Source: JBOFHT01 sp051649785 (lineage in GTDB: Archaea > Methanobacteriota > Methanobacteria > Methanobacteriales > Methanobacteriaceae). Taken from it: a DNA stretch of 36,078 bases. This document shows positions 1 to 8,611 of this stretch, piece after piece; within the stretch, counting starts at the first letter, position 1; each line of letters opens with the position of its first letter. The notes under the pieces were generated by a model. The model saw only the letters and a program-made list of their open reading frames with translations, searched no databases and was not told the origin of the DNA. The position numbers and the translations under genes are program-made. Where the stretch lies: NCBI GenBank assembly GCA_051649785.1, contig JBOFHT010000088.1, forward strand, positions 1 through 36,078, given 5' to 3'.

Positions 1-83
1 CTGATTTATATCAAAATTCACAACTTCAAAAATTAAAACGGCTTAAAATGATTTGGCTTAGCAAATTAAGGAAATTTCTTTTT

Positions 84-219
84 GAAAAAATATTTTTGAC
101 TATACAATTAACAAAATAAAAAAGGGTTTCTACAAAGCCAAATTTTTTTTAAAAAAAATATTTTTGACTATAAATTAACAAAATAAAAAAAGGGTTTCTA
201 CAAAGCCTAAATTTTAATA
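84..219. repeat. Tandem repeat, two copies, period 68 bp
   Basis: The segment running from TATTTTTGACTATA to GGGTTTCTACAAAGCC occurs at about 91-138 and again at about 159-207, offset by 68 bp with only small differences. Flanking sequence (TTGGCTTAGCAAA near 53-65 and TTTGCAAAGCAAG near 240-252) is loosely inverted. The block could therefore be a degraded miniature element that duplicated internally. No reading frame runs through it. Confidence 0.75.
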
Positions 220-258
220 AAAAGTTTTAATTGGATTATTTGCAAAGCAAGTTATGGA

Positions 259-293
259 GGGGGGGGAATTATTATAATACTTAATTTTTCCCC
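259..293. other. Possible hairpin around an eight-G run
   Basis: A run of eight G followed by AATT is complemented about 12 bases later by AATT, a T-run and CCCC, giving a possible stem of GGGGAATT with AATT..CCCC. A G-run like this is striking in so AT-rich a sequence. Its role is unknown, and the pairing is imperfect. Confidence 0.3.
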
Positions 294-680
294 ATCACTT
301 AACTCTTAATTTCTCAACAAGTTAAACCAATAGTTTAGTTGAAAAGATCCTTTTTATTCACTAAACATTCTATTTATCTTAGTATCTTATTAAAAATAGT
401 ATTTTATTATTTGGTTAATCGATCATGTATTTTTTAATTTAAAATTAGTGATTGGATTCAAGGGGATTTAAACACCTTATTTTAAGATTAAGGTATTTTA
501 AACTGTTTAATTTAGTTTTAGTTATTTTAATATATTTTTATTGTTTATACTTCGTCATGATTTTCAATGCAGTTATTTTATATATTCATGCAGATAAATA
601 GTTTAATAATTCATTAAAACTATCAGATTATATATTTTAACTGTTCAAATTTAAACATGGAAATACGGAGAGATTATAAA

Positions 681-752
681 ATGTTTGAAAGTAAAAAACA
701 ATATTTAGTAGTGGCAAATTATACAACAAAGTCTATAAAACTAGTAAAATAA
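681..752 (+). CDS. Very small ORF, 23 residues, uncertain
   Basis: An ATG at 681 follows GGAGAGATTATAAA, a well-placed archaeal Shine-Dalgarno, and opens a frame of 23 codons ending at TAA 750-752. The peptide is Lys- and Tyr-containing with a short hydrophobic centre (YLVVANY) and resembles nothing I know. It could be a genuine microprotein, the start of a truncated gene, or chance. The ribosome binding site is the only positive evidence. Confidence 0.2.
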   Translation: MFESKKQYLVVANYTTKSIKLVK

Positions 753-818
753 AATTATAACAATATTACAGTAAGTTTGTCCAAGGATTAGGTTTTTAAA
801 TTTTTTTATTTTAGTAGT

Positions 819-853
819 GAGGCTTGGTCAAAAGTCGACTTTGAACAAGACTC
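819..853. repeat. Near-perfect palindrome matching ends of a miniature-element family
   Basis: The 35 bp are an inverted repeat with arms GGCTTGGTCAAAAGTC and GACTTTGAACAAGACTC around a central GTCGAC. The arms match the terminal sequence (GTCTTGGTCAAAA) of the roughly 105-bp elements at 16756, 18085 and 33503. This looks like two element ends joined with no interior. Confidence 0.55.
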
Positions 854-922
854 ATTTTATTTAATTGAATTTATTTAAAAAATTATCTAATATATTATAA
901 AATAGGATATTGAATACATAAT

Positions 923-2227
923 TTATTCTAAAACACTTATATTTTGCTTAGTACCACAAAATGGACAATTTACTTTAGTTATTTTTGAGCTATTTATTGC
1001 TTTGACATTGCTGTTTTTACGATTAATATCTCTATTGCTAGAAATACATTTATCCTTAATATTACTACCAATGTCGTTATGCACCATATCCTCATTATCT
1101 ATAATGTATTTCTTATTTTCTAGATTATTTTTAATATTATATCCATATCTTCTAATTAGAAGCTCTCCACAATTATCACAATAAGTATTTTGCTCTTCTG
1201 GAATATTTCCCAAGTAAACATATTTAAGACCAGATTCTTTAGCTATTTCCCTTGCTTTTTCTAGTGATTCTACTTGTGTTGGTGGAGTACTAATCATTTT
1301 ATACATTGGAGTAAACCTTGAAAAATGAAGTGGAACCTCACAACTAAGTTCATTTGCAATAAAATCAGTTAAATCCTTAATCATTTCCAAACTGTCATTA
1401 TGTTTAGGTATAATGAGATTAGTGACTTCAAGGTGAATATTATTTTTATAAATTGTTTTTAAATTATCAAGAATTGGATCAAGTCTAGCTCCACAAATAT
1501 CTTTGTAAAAATTGTTACTCATAGCTTTTAAATCAATATTCATAGCATCAATATTTCCAGTTAGAGTTTCTAAAGCTTCTTCAGTCATATATCCATTACT
1601 AATATACACTGTTTTAAGATTTTCATTATGTGCAAGTTTAGCTACTTGAAGGTCATACTCTAAGTGTATAGTAGGTTCATTATAGGTAAAAGCAATTGAC
1701 TTACAACCTTGTAAAGTAGCTATTTCTACAGCTGTTTCTGGTGATATCTGAACTGATGATGATTCGCACTGTGACTTTTGTGAGATGATGTGGTTCTGAC
1801 AGTTCAAACAGTGCATGTTACATCCAAAACCCGAAAGTGAGTATACATAAGTACCAGGTAAAAAGTGATAAAATGGCTTCTTTTCAATAGGATCCCTATT
1901 ATAAGAAGATACTCCTTCAAAATTACATAAATATAATGTTCCATTCTCATTTTTACGAGCTTTACAAATACCATAGCTACCTGTAGCAATTATACATCTA
2001 TGATTACAAACATGACATTGAACAGCACCTAGATTTTTATTATTTTCACTAGAAATAATCTCATTATCAATATTAGCATTACACTTAGCATTACCATTTT
2101 CACTATCTGTGTCCATATTATTCAAGTCAAATTTATTATATAAAATAGCCTCAACATTAATATTAACATCCCCTAGACCAATTGAATTAATTAACTTAGT
2201 TAAATTGATTATATTGAATATAACCAT
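923..2227 (-). CDS. amrS: AmmeMemoRadiSam system radical SAM enzyme
   Basis: The protein is a radical SAM enzyme of the AmrS type, formerly annotated as pyruvate formate-lyase activating-like; its substrate is not established. The 4Fe-4S motif is CNMHCLNC, with cysteines at residues 136, 140 and 143. An N-terminal zinc-type cluster (CHVCNHRC, near 71-78) and C-terminal CDNCGELL and CPFCG pairs match the family layout. An Asn-rich insertion of about 55 residues separates the two C-terminal Cys pairs. The first 24 residues before VEAILYNKF look non-homologous and the ATG at 2227 has no ribosome binding site. A GGGGAT lies just before residue 23, so the true start may be a non-canonical codon there. 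The gene lies 63 bp downstream of thiL and is probably cotranscribed with it. Confidence 0.88.
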   Translation of the reverse strand: MVIFNIINLTKLINSIGLGDVNINVEAILYNKFDLNNMDTDSENGNAKCNANIDNEIISSENNKNLGAVQCHVCNHRCIIATGSYGICKARKNENGTLYLCNFEGVSSYNRDPIEKKPFYHFLPGTYVYSLSGFGCNMHCLNCQNHIISQKSQCESSSVQISPETAVEIATLQGCKSIAFTYNEPTIHLEYDLQVAKLAHNENLKTVYISNGYMTEEALETLTGNIDAMNIDLKAMSNNFYKDICGARLDPILDNLKTIYKNNIHLEVTNLIIPKHNDSLEMIKDLTDFIANELSCEVPLHFSRFTPMYKMISTPPTQVESLEKAREIAKESGLKYVYLGNIPEEQNTYCDNCGELLIRRYGYNIKNNLENKKYIIDNEDMVHNDIGSNIKDKCISSNRDINRKNSNVKAINSSKITKVNCPFCGTKQNISVLE

Positions 2228-2290
2228 TATATTAGTTATATGGATTATATTGAATATAATAATTATATTAATTTTATTTTTATAAAAACA

Positions 2291-4051
2291 TTATTTTAAA
2301 TGTTCATAACCTTTTGAAGATAATTTAGAAACATTTCCACGTTTATCAACAATTTCAACAGCACCAGTATTTGTAACTTCCCCAATAACATGGAAATCAA
2401 GAATTTTCTTTAATTCTTTAGCTTTATTTCGCTCAAATGTAAATAATAGCTCAAAATCTTCACCAAAGTATAAGGCTAAGTCAAGTGGATTTCTATTTAT
2501 GTATTTAGCTACTTTTTTCATATTCGATGCCACTGGAATTAATTCTTCATAAATCTTAAAGCCAAGAATTCCTTTGTTCGGTTCTTTATTATAATTAGTT
2601 TCATTAATATTATTATTGCGATTATTAGAGCTATTAGGACTATTAGAGTTATTATTATTGTTATTGTCTTCAGTACTATCGTCAAATTTAGTATTAGTAT
2701 TATTAGCAGTAATATTGGAATTATTGGAATTAGTATTGTTAAAATTAGTATTTTTAGAATTAGAATTATTATGATTATTATTGGAACTAATAGAATCAGG
2801 AGAGTTGATATAATAATCTAAATTAACATAGGTAACATTAACATTATTATCAGGGACAAATGCCTTAGTAGTTCCTTTATGAGAACTAGAATCAGTTATA
2901 TTATTATTATCAAAATTATCCTTAGTTTTAGTAGGAATATTAATGTTAGTATTAGTATTATTAATATTAGTAGTATAAAAGTCAGAATCATTAGAACTAT
3001 CTGAACTAATGCTATTAATACCAGTAATGCTATCTATTGTATCTATGGCGTCAATACTATTAATACCATTAATTCTTAAATTAGAATCAAACATCTCATA
3101 AATCTCGCTAGCTAAGCCATCAGTGATATCAGTTGCAGAGGTAACAAATCCAGAATTTTTCAATTTTTTGCCTTCAACTAGTTTAGCTACTGGATTTAAT
3201 ATTTTATCCTTAGCTATTTTTATCATAGACTTTTCATAGCTATTTTTAATGAGTTTGTGTTCCAGGCTGTGGTAATTATTTATATCACTATTAAGTAGCT
3301 CAAAACCAAGTGCAGCAAGACCTATTTCACCAGTAAGAGCTATATAATCTCCCTCTTTGAAACCAAACTTCATAAGAACTTTATTTTTTTCAACATGACC
3401 TAATGCAGTAGCAGATAGGATTATTTCATCTTCATAACTTATATCAATACTCTTATTAAAGTTATTTAAGGATTTAAAAGTATAAGAAGAATTAGTATCC
3501 CCACCAATAAGTGGAGCATCATAGTAAGAACAAGCAGCAACAACACCATCAATAATTTCATCAAATTGAGAAATCATAAGATTTTTAGGAACAGCTACAC
3601 TGAGTAAAATACCTATTGGGCTAGCACCCATAGCTGCTAAGTCACTAATATTAACAACAACAACTTTCCAACCCATTTGAAAATAGGACATTTCTTTTGG
3701 AAAGTGAGAGTGTTTAAGCATCATATCCGAAGTAGCTACAAGATATGAGTCGTTAGAGTTAAAATTGCTTCCATTAACACTAAGATCAATAAGGGATGCA
3801 TCATCACCAATAGCTGTAAAACTATTCGAAGCTTTGGATTTAATAGAAGAATTAGAATAATCAAAAGTGTTAGAATTAAGTGTGTTAGAATTAGAAGAAT
3901 TAGAATCAGAATTATCATTGCTAGAAGTATTATTAGTGTCTGAAGATTCTGTATTTTTAGAAAAGTAGCTAGGATTGGAAAGCTCAGCCTTCTTAATTAT
4001 CCTTTTAATAAGTTTCTTTTCACCTAGTGTAGAAATTGGTTCTGAGGGCAT
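2291..4051 (-). CDS. thiL: Thiamine-monophosphate kinase with large Asn/Ser-rich insertions
   Basis: ThiL phosphorylates thiamine monophosphate to thiamine pyrophosphate using ATP in the cytoplasm. Visible family motifs are GDDASLIDL (about 81-89), NISDLAAMGASPIG (about 135-148, Mg-ATP site), GGDTNSS (about 184), TDITDGLASEIYEM (about 306-320) and FGEDFELLFTF (about 526-537). The family is usually 300-340 residues, but this protein is 586. The excess is an Asn/Ser-rich stretch near residues 30-75 and a much longer one near 322-492 between the conserved DGLA motif and the C-terminal core. The frame stays open throughout, so these are in-frame insertions and not a frameshifted gene. The ATG at 4051 follows a GGGGATTAT ribosome binding site. 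The gene sits between cfbA and amrS on the same strand. Confidence 0.93.
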   Translation of the reverse strand: MPSEPISTLGEKKLIKRIIKKAELSNPSYFSKNTESSDTNNTSSNDNSDSNSSNSNTLNSNTFDYSNSSIKSKASNSFTAIGDDASLIDLSVNGSNFNSNDSYLVATSDMMLKHSHFPKEMSYFQMGWKVVVVNISDLAAMGASPIGILLSVAVPKNLMISQFDEIIDGVVAACSYYDAPLIGGDTNSSYTFKSLNNFNKSIDISYEDEIILSATALGHVEKNKVLMKFGFKEGDYIALTGEIGLAALGFELLNSDINNYHSLEHKLIKNSYEKSMIKIAKDKILNPVAKLVEGKKLKNSGFVTSATDITDGLASEIYEMFDSNLRINGINSIDAIDTIDSITGINSISSDSSNDSDFYTTNINNTNTNINIPTKTKDNFDNNNITDSSSHKGTTKAFVPDNNVNVTYVNLDYYINSPDSISSNNNHNNSNSKNTNFNNTNSNNSNITANNTNTKFDDSTEDNNNNNNSNSPNSSNNRNNNINETNYNKEPNKGILGFKIYEELIPVASNMKKVAKYINRNPLDLALYFGEDFELLFTFERNKAKELKKILDFHVIGEVTNTGAVEIVDKRGNVSKLSSKGYEHLK

Positions 4052-4312
4052 ATAATCCCCTGAATTATTATTATAAGTAAAATAAAAAATAAAGAAGATA
4101 ATAACATGTCTAATAATAAAACTAGTATTATTAACCTAAGTATTATTGGAATTAATATTAGAATTGTTACTGAAATTGTTATTATAATTGTTATTAGAAT
4201 TACTATTAAGCTTATTATCAAAATAATTAATAATAAAATAATTAATAAAAGAGTTAATGGAATAATTAATAAAATAATTAGTTAAATAATTAGTTAAATG
4301 GGTAAATAAGCC

Positions 4313-4807
4313 TTAGCTTAAAGAACCATTAACTCTTTGGTTAATAATCTCAAGGACTAATGGATCTGCTCCAAGAGGTCCTGTATAAATAATTTCACCA
4401 TTAAACTTGATTTCTTCATCTTCATGACCATGACTGTGGCCATGTGAATGGTTATGACTGTGTTTGTGAGAACTTGAACCCTCTTCTTCACTTTCTTCTA
4501 AAAGGCCTAGAATCTTAGGGATATCACGAGTTGTGTGAACACCATCAGCCAAGAATACAGGAACAACAATTAAAGTTTCAATTTCAGTTCCTTCAACTAA
4601 TGAGTTAATAGCTTGAGGAATAGTTGGTTCACACATTTCCATATACCCAACACCAACTTTTGAACTAACTGATTGACGATACATATCCGCTAAAGCATTT
4701 ATTACCTGTTTACCATATGGAAGTCTACTTCCATGACTAACAAGAAGTACTCCTATTTTTTTTGCATCGTCTTCACTGTATTTTCTTAAATCATTTAATC
4801 CTGCCAT
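4313..4807 (-). CDS. cfbA: Sirohydrochlorin chelatase (CbiX-short / CfbA) with His-rich loop
   Basis: This is a short archaeal CbiX-type chelatase that inserts a divalent metal into sirohydrochlorin. In methanogens the family serves both cobalt insertion for B12 and nickel insertion for coenzyme F430. The catalytic histidines lie in VSHGSR (residue 25) and GVHTTRDIP (about 91). Residues 113-127 form a His-rich loop of the H-x-H-x type followed by acidic residues, a likely metal reservoir. At 164 residues it is longer than the usual 120-145 mainly because of that loop. The ATG at 4807 follows AAAGGAGAATAATAA. The gene heads a minus-strand set with thiL 261 bp downstream. Cobalt and nickel roles cannot be separated from sequence alone. 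Confidence 0.93.
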   Translation of the reverse strand: MAGLNDLRKYSEDDAKKIGVLLVSHGSRLPYGKQVINALADMYRQSVSSKVGVGYMEMCEPTIPQAINSLVEGTEIETLIVVPVFLADGVHTTRDIPKILGLLEESEEEGSSSHKHSHNHSHGHSHGHEDEEIKFNGEIIYTGPLGADPLVLEIINQRVNGSLS

Positions 4808-5285
4808 TTATTATTCTCCTTTACTTTTTTTAATTAATCTTAGTTATCAATTTAAATAAAATATAATAATAAAATAATTGAATAACGTAATAATATAAAA
4901 ATATAAAATACCATACTATGCTAAATAATGTAATGCTAAAATAATATGAAGTAATGTGAATGAATAAAAGATAATATGAATTAATATGGAATAATATAGA
5001 TTAATATTAAATAGTATGGGTTAATATTAAATAATATGAATTAATATTGAATAATATAGATTAATATTGAATAATATGAAATTATATAAATTAATTTAAA
5101 ATAATATGGTAATTATGGAATGATATAGAATAATAAAGTAATGTAAAATATTATAGTAAATAAAAATATTTAGTAAATAATATTAATAATATGAAATAAA
5201 GTAAGTAATTAAGAGTATTAAATTACTTAAATAGAGTTGTTTATTTGAGAACTATCTATTTTATCTTTATTTATTATTTAGTTAA
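4808..5285. other. Non-coding AT-rich gap between DUF35 and cfbA genes
   Basis: No gene is visible. Its middle is occupied by a 20-bp minisatellite (4971-5080). The rest consists of ATAATAT-type words, and the part nearest 4807 should hold the cfbA promoter, but the uniform AT content prevents a specific TATA call. Confidence 0.6.
4971..5080. repeat. Minisatellite, 20-bp period, about 5.5 units
   Basis: Units of the form GAATTAATATTGAATAATAT follow each other at exactly 20-bp spacing with one to four substitutions each. The degeneracy suggests an old expansion. It lies upstream of cfbA. Confidence 0.8.
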
Positions 5286-5684
5286 TTATTCTACAACTTT
5301 AAACTTGAATCCATAGGCAATAACACCATCTGCACCATCTTCTCTTATTTTCCTAAAGACCATTTCAACTTCATCTCCAATTTCTAACTTATCAACATCA
5401 CAATCAACAAGTTGACTAGTTAATTTAGCTCCTTCTTCTAATTCAATAATAGCTACTGCATATGGAGATATATCTTTAAATTCAGGTGATGGAGTATGGA
5501 CAATTGAAAAACTATAAACTTTACCTTTTCCAGAGAATTGTTTAGGTTCTATATTCCCTTTACTTCTACATATTGGGCAGACAACTCTTTGTGGGAAATA
5601 TAACTTACCACAATTTGTACATTCAGACCCAATTAAATTATAACGCTGTGATATGTGTCTCCAAGTTCTAATAGTATCAGACAT
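5286..5684 (-). CDS. DUF35 zinc-ribbon / OB-fold protein
   Basis: This 132-residue protein has the DUF35 layout: an N-terminal helix, a rubredoxin-like zinc ribbon with Cys 22, 25, 36 and 39 (CTNC..CPIC), then an OB fold containing GKGKVYSFSIVHTPSPEF. In archaea such proteins act as the acyl-CoA-binding partner bridging acetoacetyl-CoA thiolase and HMG-CoA synthase for isoprenoid lipid synthesis. Neither partner gene is in this window, so the assignment to that complex is inference. I place the start at the ATG at 5684, which follows AGGAGGATTTTC; an in-frame ATG at 5717 lacks such a site. It is divergent from the pilin-like genes at 6081. Confidence 0.88.
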   Translation of the reverse strand: MSDTIRTWRHISQRYNLIGSECTNCGKLYFPQRVVCPICRSKGNIEPKQFSGKGKVYSFSIVHTPSPEFKDISPYAVAIIELEEGAKLTSQLVDCDVDKLEIGDEVEMVFRKIREDGADGVIAYGFKFKVVE

Positions 5685-6080
5685 GAAAATCCTCCTAATA
5701 AAAGTTGTTAAAATCAATTAATAGTTATTAATTATTCTTTTTATTAAATTGTGATTAGTGTAATATTAATTATTTATTCCTAATTTTATATTCATTTCTA
5801 TATTTATTCTTTTTAGGTATATATATTTTTAGATATTACAAATAATGATAATAGTAATATATTTATACTTGAATATTCTATAATATTATTAATAAAAGTT
5901 ATAATATTAATAATATAATAATGTAGTAATAAAATATAAAAATATAGTAATAATAATGATAACAATAGTTGAAGCAATTCAAATAAATAATAAAACATTA
6001 GTTAGGAAAATAAGAGTTTTATGAAATTTTAAAGAGAAGGATAAAATAAAAAAATTATATAGAAGTTTTAATGGGATATT
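5685..6080. other. Divergent intergenic region, AT-rich
   Basis: This region holds promoters for the DUF35 gene (minus) and the pilin-like pair (plus). It is built of TAATAATAT-type words (especially 5860-5950), and I see no gene or clear hairpin. Confidence 0.55.
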
Positions 6081-7142
6081 ATGGATAGAAAAAAAGGCAA
6101 AATACTTAGAATAGGTGAAAAAGGTAATTTAGTTCTTGGTTATGGAATAATTATGATGATAATAACTATAATGTTTGTTTCTGTTGTAATTTTAACAACT
6201 ATTGACTTTAATAAGATTAATAGTAATTATATAGGTTCTGATAACTTTAATACTGCTATTGGTACTTATAAATCTAATATTGACACCATTAGCTATAATT
6301 TAATCAAAAATATGTCAGAAGAAATTATTATTAGTAAAAAAGCTATTAGAGATGCCCCCGAAGAAATTAAAGAAAGATTAAATGAAATTTTAGATATAGA
6401 AAGTGAAAAATACAGTTCTGCAGGTAACATTAAAATTAAAGCTGAAGTATTTAATGTTAAAACTGGAGATAATCCATTTATTATTGAAATAACTACTAAA
6501 ATTACAGCTCAAGAAAGTGAAAGTCCTGATAATGGGAGTAATATAAAAGGAAAATATGAAAATATAGAGAAAAACTATATTTCAATTGAGGGATTAAATG
6601 ACCCAATGCCCATATTAAAATGTAATGTTCCTATTGAAAACATTAATAATAGCTCTAATAAGATTTATTACAAAAATACATTAAAAAATTACATTATAAG
6701 TAATGGAATAGAAGAAGGAGCTTATTATGAAAATGCTAGTTCATCATTAAAAATACGAAAGTGCCATCATGTAAATTATATAAATCATGGTGATGGAATA
6801 AGCTTTAAAAATTGTATAGATAATGGAAATTATCATGAAAGCCTTGATGGATCTTGTTACTTGTGTAGATTAGAAGGTGAAGGTAATTGTTATCACTATG
6901 GTCTTGAAACTTTTATTATTGCCGCTCCAGAATCTAAAAACATAGCTAATTTAAATATTTCAAATGGAGAAAATTATAGTAATGGTTTAAAGTCTGTAAG
7001 TGGATCGGATCATATTATTTTTGGAGAAAATAGCTACTTAGGAGAAATTATGACATATTATGAAGATTCTAACTGGAAAAACGTCATTTTCCTTGATGAT
7101 AGTCATAAATCTAAATATGGGTTAAGTGAATTTAGTTACTAA
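6081..7142 (+). CDS. Membrane-anchored pilin-like surface protein
   Basis: The protein has 353 residues with one hydrophobic segment at about 20-41, preceded by a basic stretch ending in EKGN. This resembles an archaeal class III (prepilin) signal, although the residue after the glycine is Asn where Gln or Ala would be typical. The rest is predicted outside the cell: a helical region (about 60-110), a beta-rich part, and a Cys/His-rich patch (about 228-268, with CHH, CYLC and CYHYG) that could form disulfides or bind metal. The second gene starts 51 bp downstream and has the same architecture, suggesting an operon for a pseudopilin-like or minor surface complex. Function is unknown. The start has only a weak GGGAT upstream. 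Confidence 0.75.
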   Translation: MDRKKGKILRIGEKGNLVLGYGIIMMIITIMFVSVVILTTIDFNKINSNYIGSDNFNTAIGTYKSNIDTISYNLIKNMSEEIIISKKAIRDAPEEIKERLNEILDIESEKYSSAGNIKIKAEVFNVKTGDNPFIIEITTKITAQESESPDNGSNIKGKYENIEKNYISIEGLNDPMPILKCNVPIENINNSSNKIYYKNTLKNYIISNGIEEGAYYENASSSLKIRKCHHVNYINHGDGISFKNCIDNGNYHESLDGSCYLCRLEGEGNCYHYGLETFIIAAPESKNIANLNISNGENYSNGLKSVSGSDHIIFGENSYLGEIMTYYEDSNWKNVIFLDDSHKSKYGLSEFSY

Positions 7143-7193
7143 GGAGTTATAATAGATAATTTTAGCTACCTCTTTAATTATGGAGTTAAAAAT

Positions 7194-8444
7194 ATGGTAA
7201 AAAATCTTCAAAAACTTGTAAGTATTAAAATAAAAATTAAAAAGATGATTGGTAGTTGGGATTGGGTCAATAGTAAAGTTAGTGACATAGCTAAGAAAAA
7301 TAAAGGAACTAAAATAGTAAATGAAAATAAAGGAGCTATATTTTCACTTGATTTACTTTTTTCAATGCTATTATTAATTATTATCATAGCTACTGTATCA
7401 TATAGTTTGAACATTTTAATTGAGAGCAATAATAATGTTTATGAAGATTTTAATTTAGAAAAAATAGGGCAAGATACTGTTGATACACTTATAAAAACTA
7501 CTGGAACTCCTGAAAACTGGGAAACCCTATTTTCTTATTCAAATTCACAAGTTAAAGTTGGTTTGGCTACTACAGGTGATACCGATAGTAATAGTGGAGG
7601 TGGAACTAGTATTAACGGTGATGCTAATATTGAAAATGCTTTTAGAAGAGAAGGTGAAAAAAATACCATTTCTTTGGCTAAAATAGATAAGTTAAAAAAT
7701 AATTACAATACTTTAATTGGGGATAAACAATTATATGGGTTGATTAAATCTAGTATGGAAATTTATCCTATTAATAAAGAATTAAAACCTATTATTGTTA
7801 AAGATGAAGGAATAGATAGCTTAAATGTTGGAAACATTATTAATATTAATAGAACTGTCAATATTGACTATTTAAGTAATTATGTTCTTTTAAAATTTCA
7901 AAATAAAGATAATGAAGATGATAATGAAAATAGTAATATAAATAAAGATTATCTAGCTGAAAAAGGAACTTATGGCACAGGTTTATGTAATCATCAAAGT
8001 ATTATAGGTTCTAGCCACATAAGTGAAACTAGTAATATTGGGGAAACGTGGATTTGTAAAACTTTTACTATAGAAAGAGTTGATATTGAAAGATATAAAT
8101 ATTACCTATTTTTTAATAAAAATATTATTAATTCTAATAGCTACTGGATTTTAGATGATAATGCCGAACTTAATGGGAATAATAATGACGATAATAATAA
8201 TAATAGAAATTCAATTAGTTCAGATTATAAAGACATTAGCAATTATATATCCGAAAAAGTAGAAGGCAATCTTGAAAAAACATTCTGGTTACACCTCCAA
8301 TATCCTAATTCATTATCTAAAGATAATACTAGTGCATATGAGACTTATTTAATAGCTATTCCAAAAGATACAAGTGTTGGTGATTTAACAATTGAAAACT
8401 TTAAAATTCAGCCCGCTTATTTTGTAATGAAGTTCTGGAAATAG
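7194..8444 (+). CDS. Second membrane-anchored pilin-like surface protein
   Basis: The protein has 416 residues. A basic N-terminal region of about 45 residues precedes ENKGAIFSLDLLFSMLL, a prepilin-like KG followed by a SLDLL-type hydrophobic helix (about 48-76) common in small surface proteins of Methanobacteriales. The remainder is a predicted extracellular domain with an Asn/Asp-rich linker (about 322-335). WICKTFTIERVDIERYKYYLFF and a C-terminal FKIQPAYFVMKFW suggest a folded beta domain. It follows the previous gene closely on the same strand and converges with the cation transporter at 8612. The exact role is not recognisable. The ATG at 7194 has a TGGAG upstream. Confidence 0.75.
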   Translation: MVKNLQKLVSIKIKIKKMIGSWDWVNSKVSDIAKKNKGTKIVNENKGAIFSLDLLFSMLLLIIIIATVSYSLNILIESNNNVYEDFNLEKIGQDTVDTLIKTTGTPENWETLFSYSNSQVKVGLATTGDTDSNSGGGTSINGDANIENAFRREGEKNTISLAKIDKLKNNYNTLIGDKQLYGLIKSSMEIYPINKELKPIIVKDEGIDSLNVGNIININRTVNIDYLSNYVLLKFQNKDNEDDNENSNINKDYLAEKGTYGTGLCNHQSIIGSSHISETSNIGETWICKTFTIERVDIERYKYYLFFNKNIINSNSYWILDDNAELNGNNNDDNNNNRNSISSDYKDISNYISEKVEGNLEKTFWLHLQYPNSLSKDNTSAYETYLIAIPKDTSVGDLTIENFKIQPAYFVMKFWK

Positions 8445-8611
8445 TAATTAGAAACAGATACCCATTGGATGTAGAAAAAAATAAATTTTTCAATTAATCA
8501 TAATAAGTTTTTGAAATCTTATTAAATTATAATTTGCTAAAATAAATGATAAAAAAGCACTTAAAGCAATAGTAGATTTTAATACCACCCAATAATTCTT
8601 TGAATACCAAT

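Larger units (their letters stand above)
1..922. other. Non-coding left edge, AT-rich, with repeats
   Basis: I see no convincing gene in this stretch. It holds a 68-bp tandem repeat (84-219), a G-run hairpin (about 259-293), a very short ORF with a good ribosome binding site (681-752) and a near-perfect palindrome (819-853), each listed separately. The rest is AT-rich sequence downstream of the minus-strand radical SAM gene. Confidence 0.6.

Noticed and set aside
84..219. Possible CRISPR array in the left-edge repeat
   Set aside because: There are only two copies of a 68-bp unit, directly adjoining and without unique spacers. The other tandem repeats likewise lack spacers.
4024..4221. 65-codon minus-strand Ile/Leu-rich frame before thiL
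   Set aside because: It has low-complexity ATT/AAT sequence, no ribosome binding site, and overlaps the better-supported thiL start.
5813..5998. 61-codon minus-strand frame rich in Leu, Ile and Tyr
   Set aside because: It is AT-rich filler made of TAATAATAT words with no ribosome binding site, typical of chance frames at this composition.
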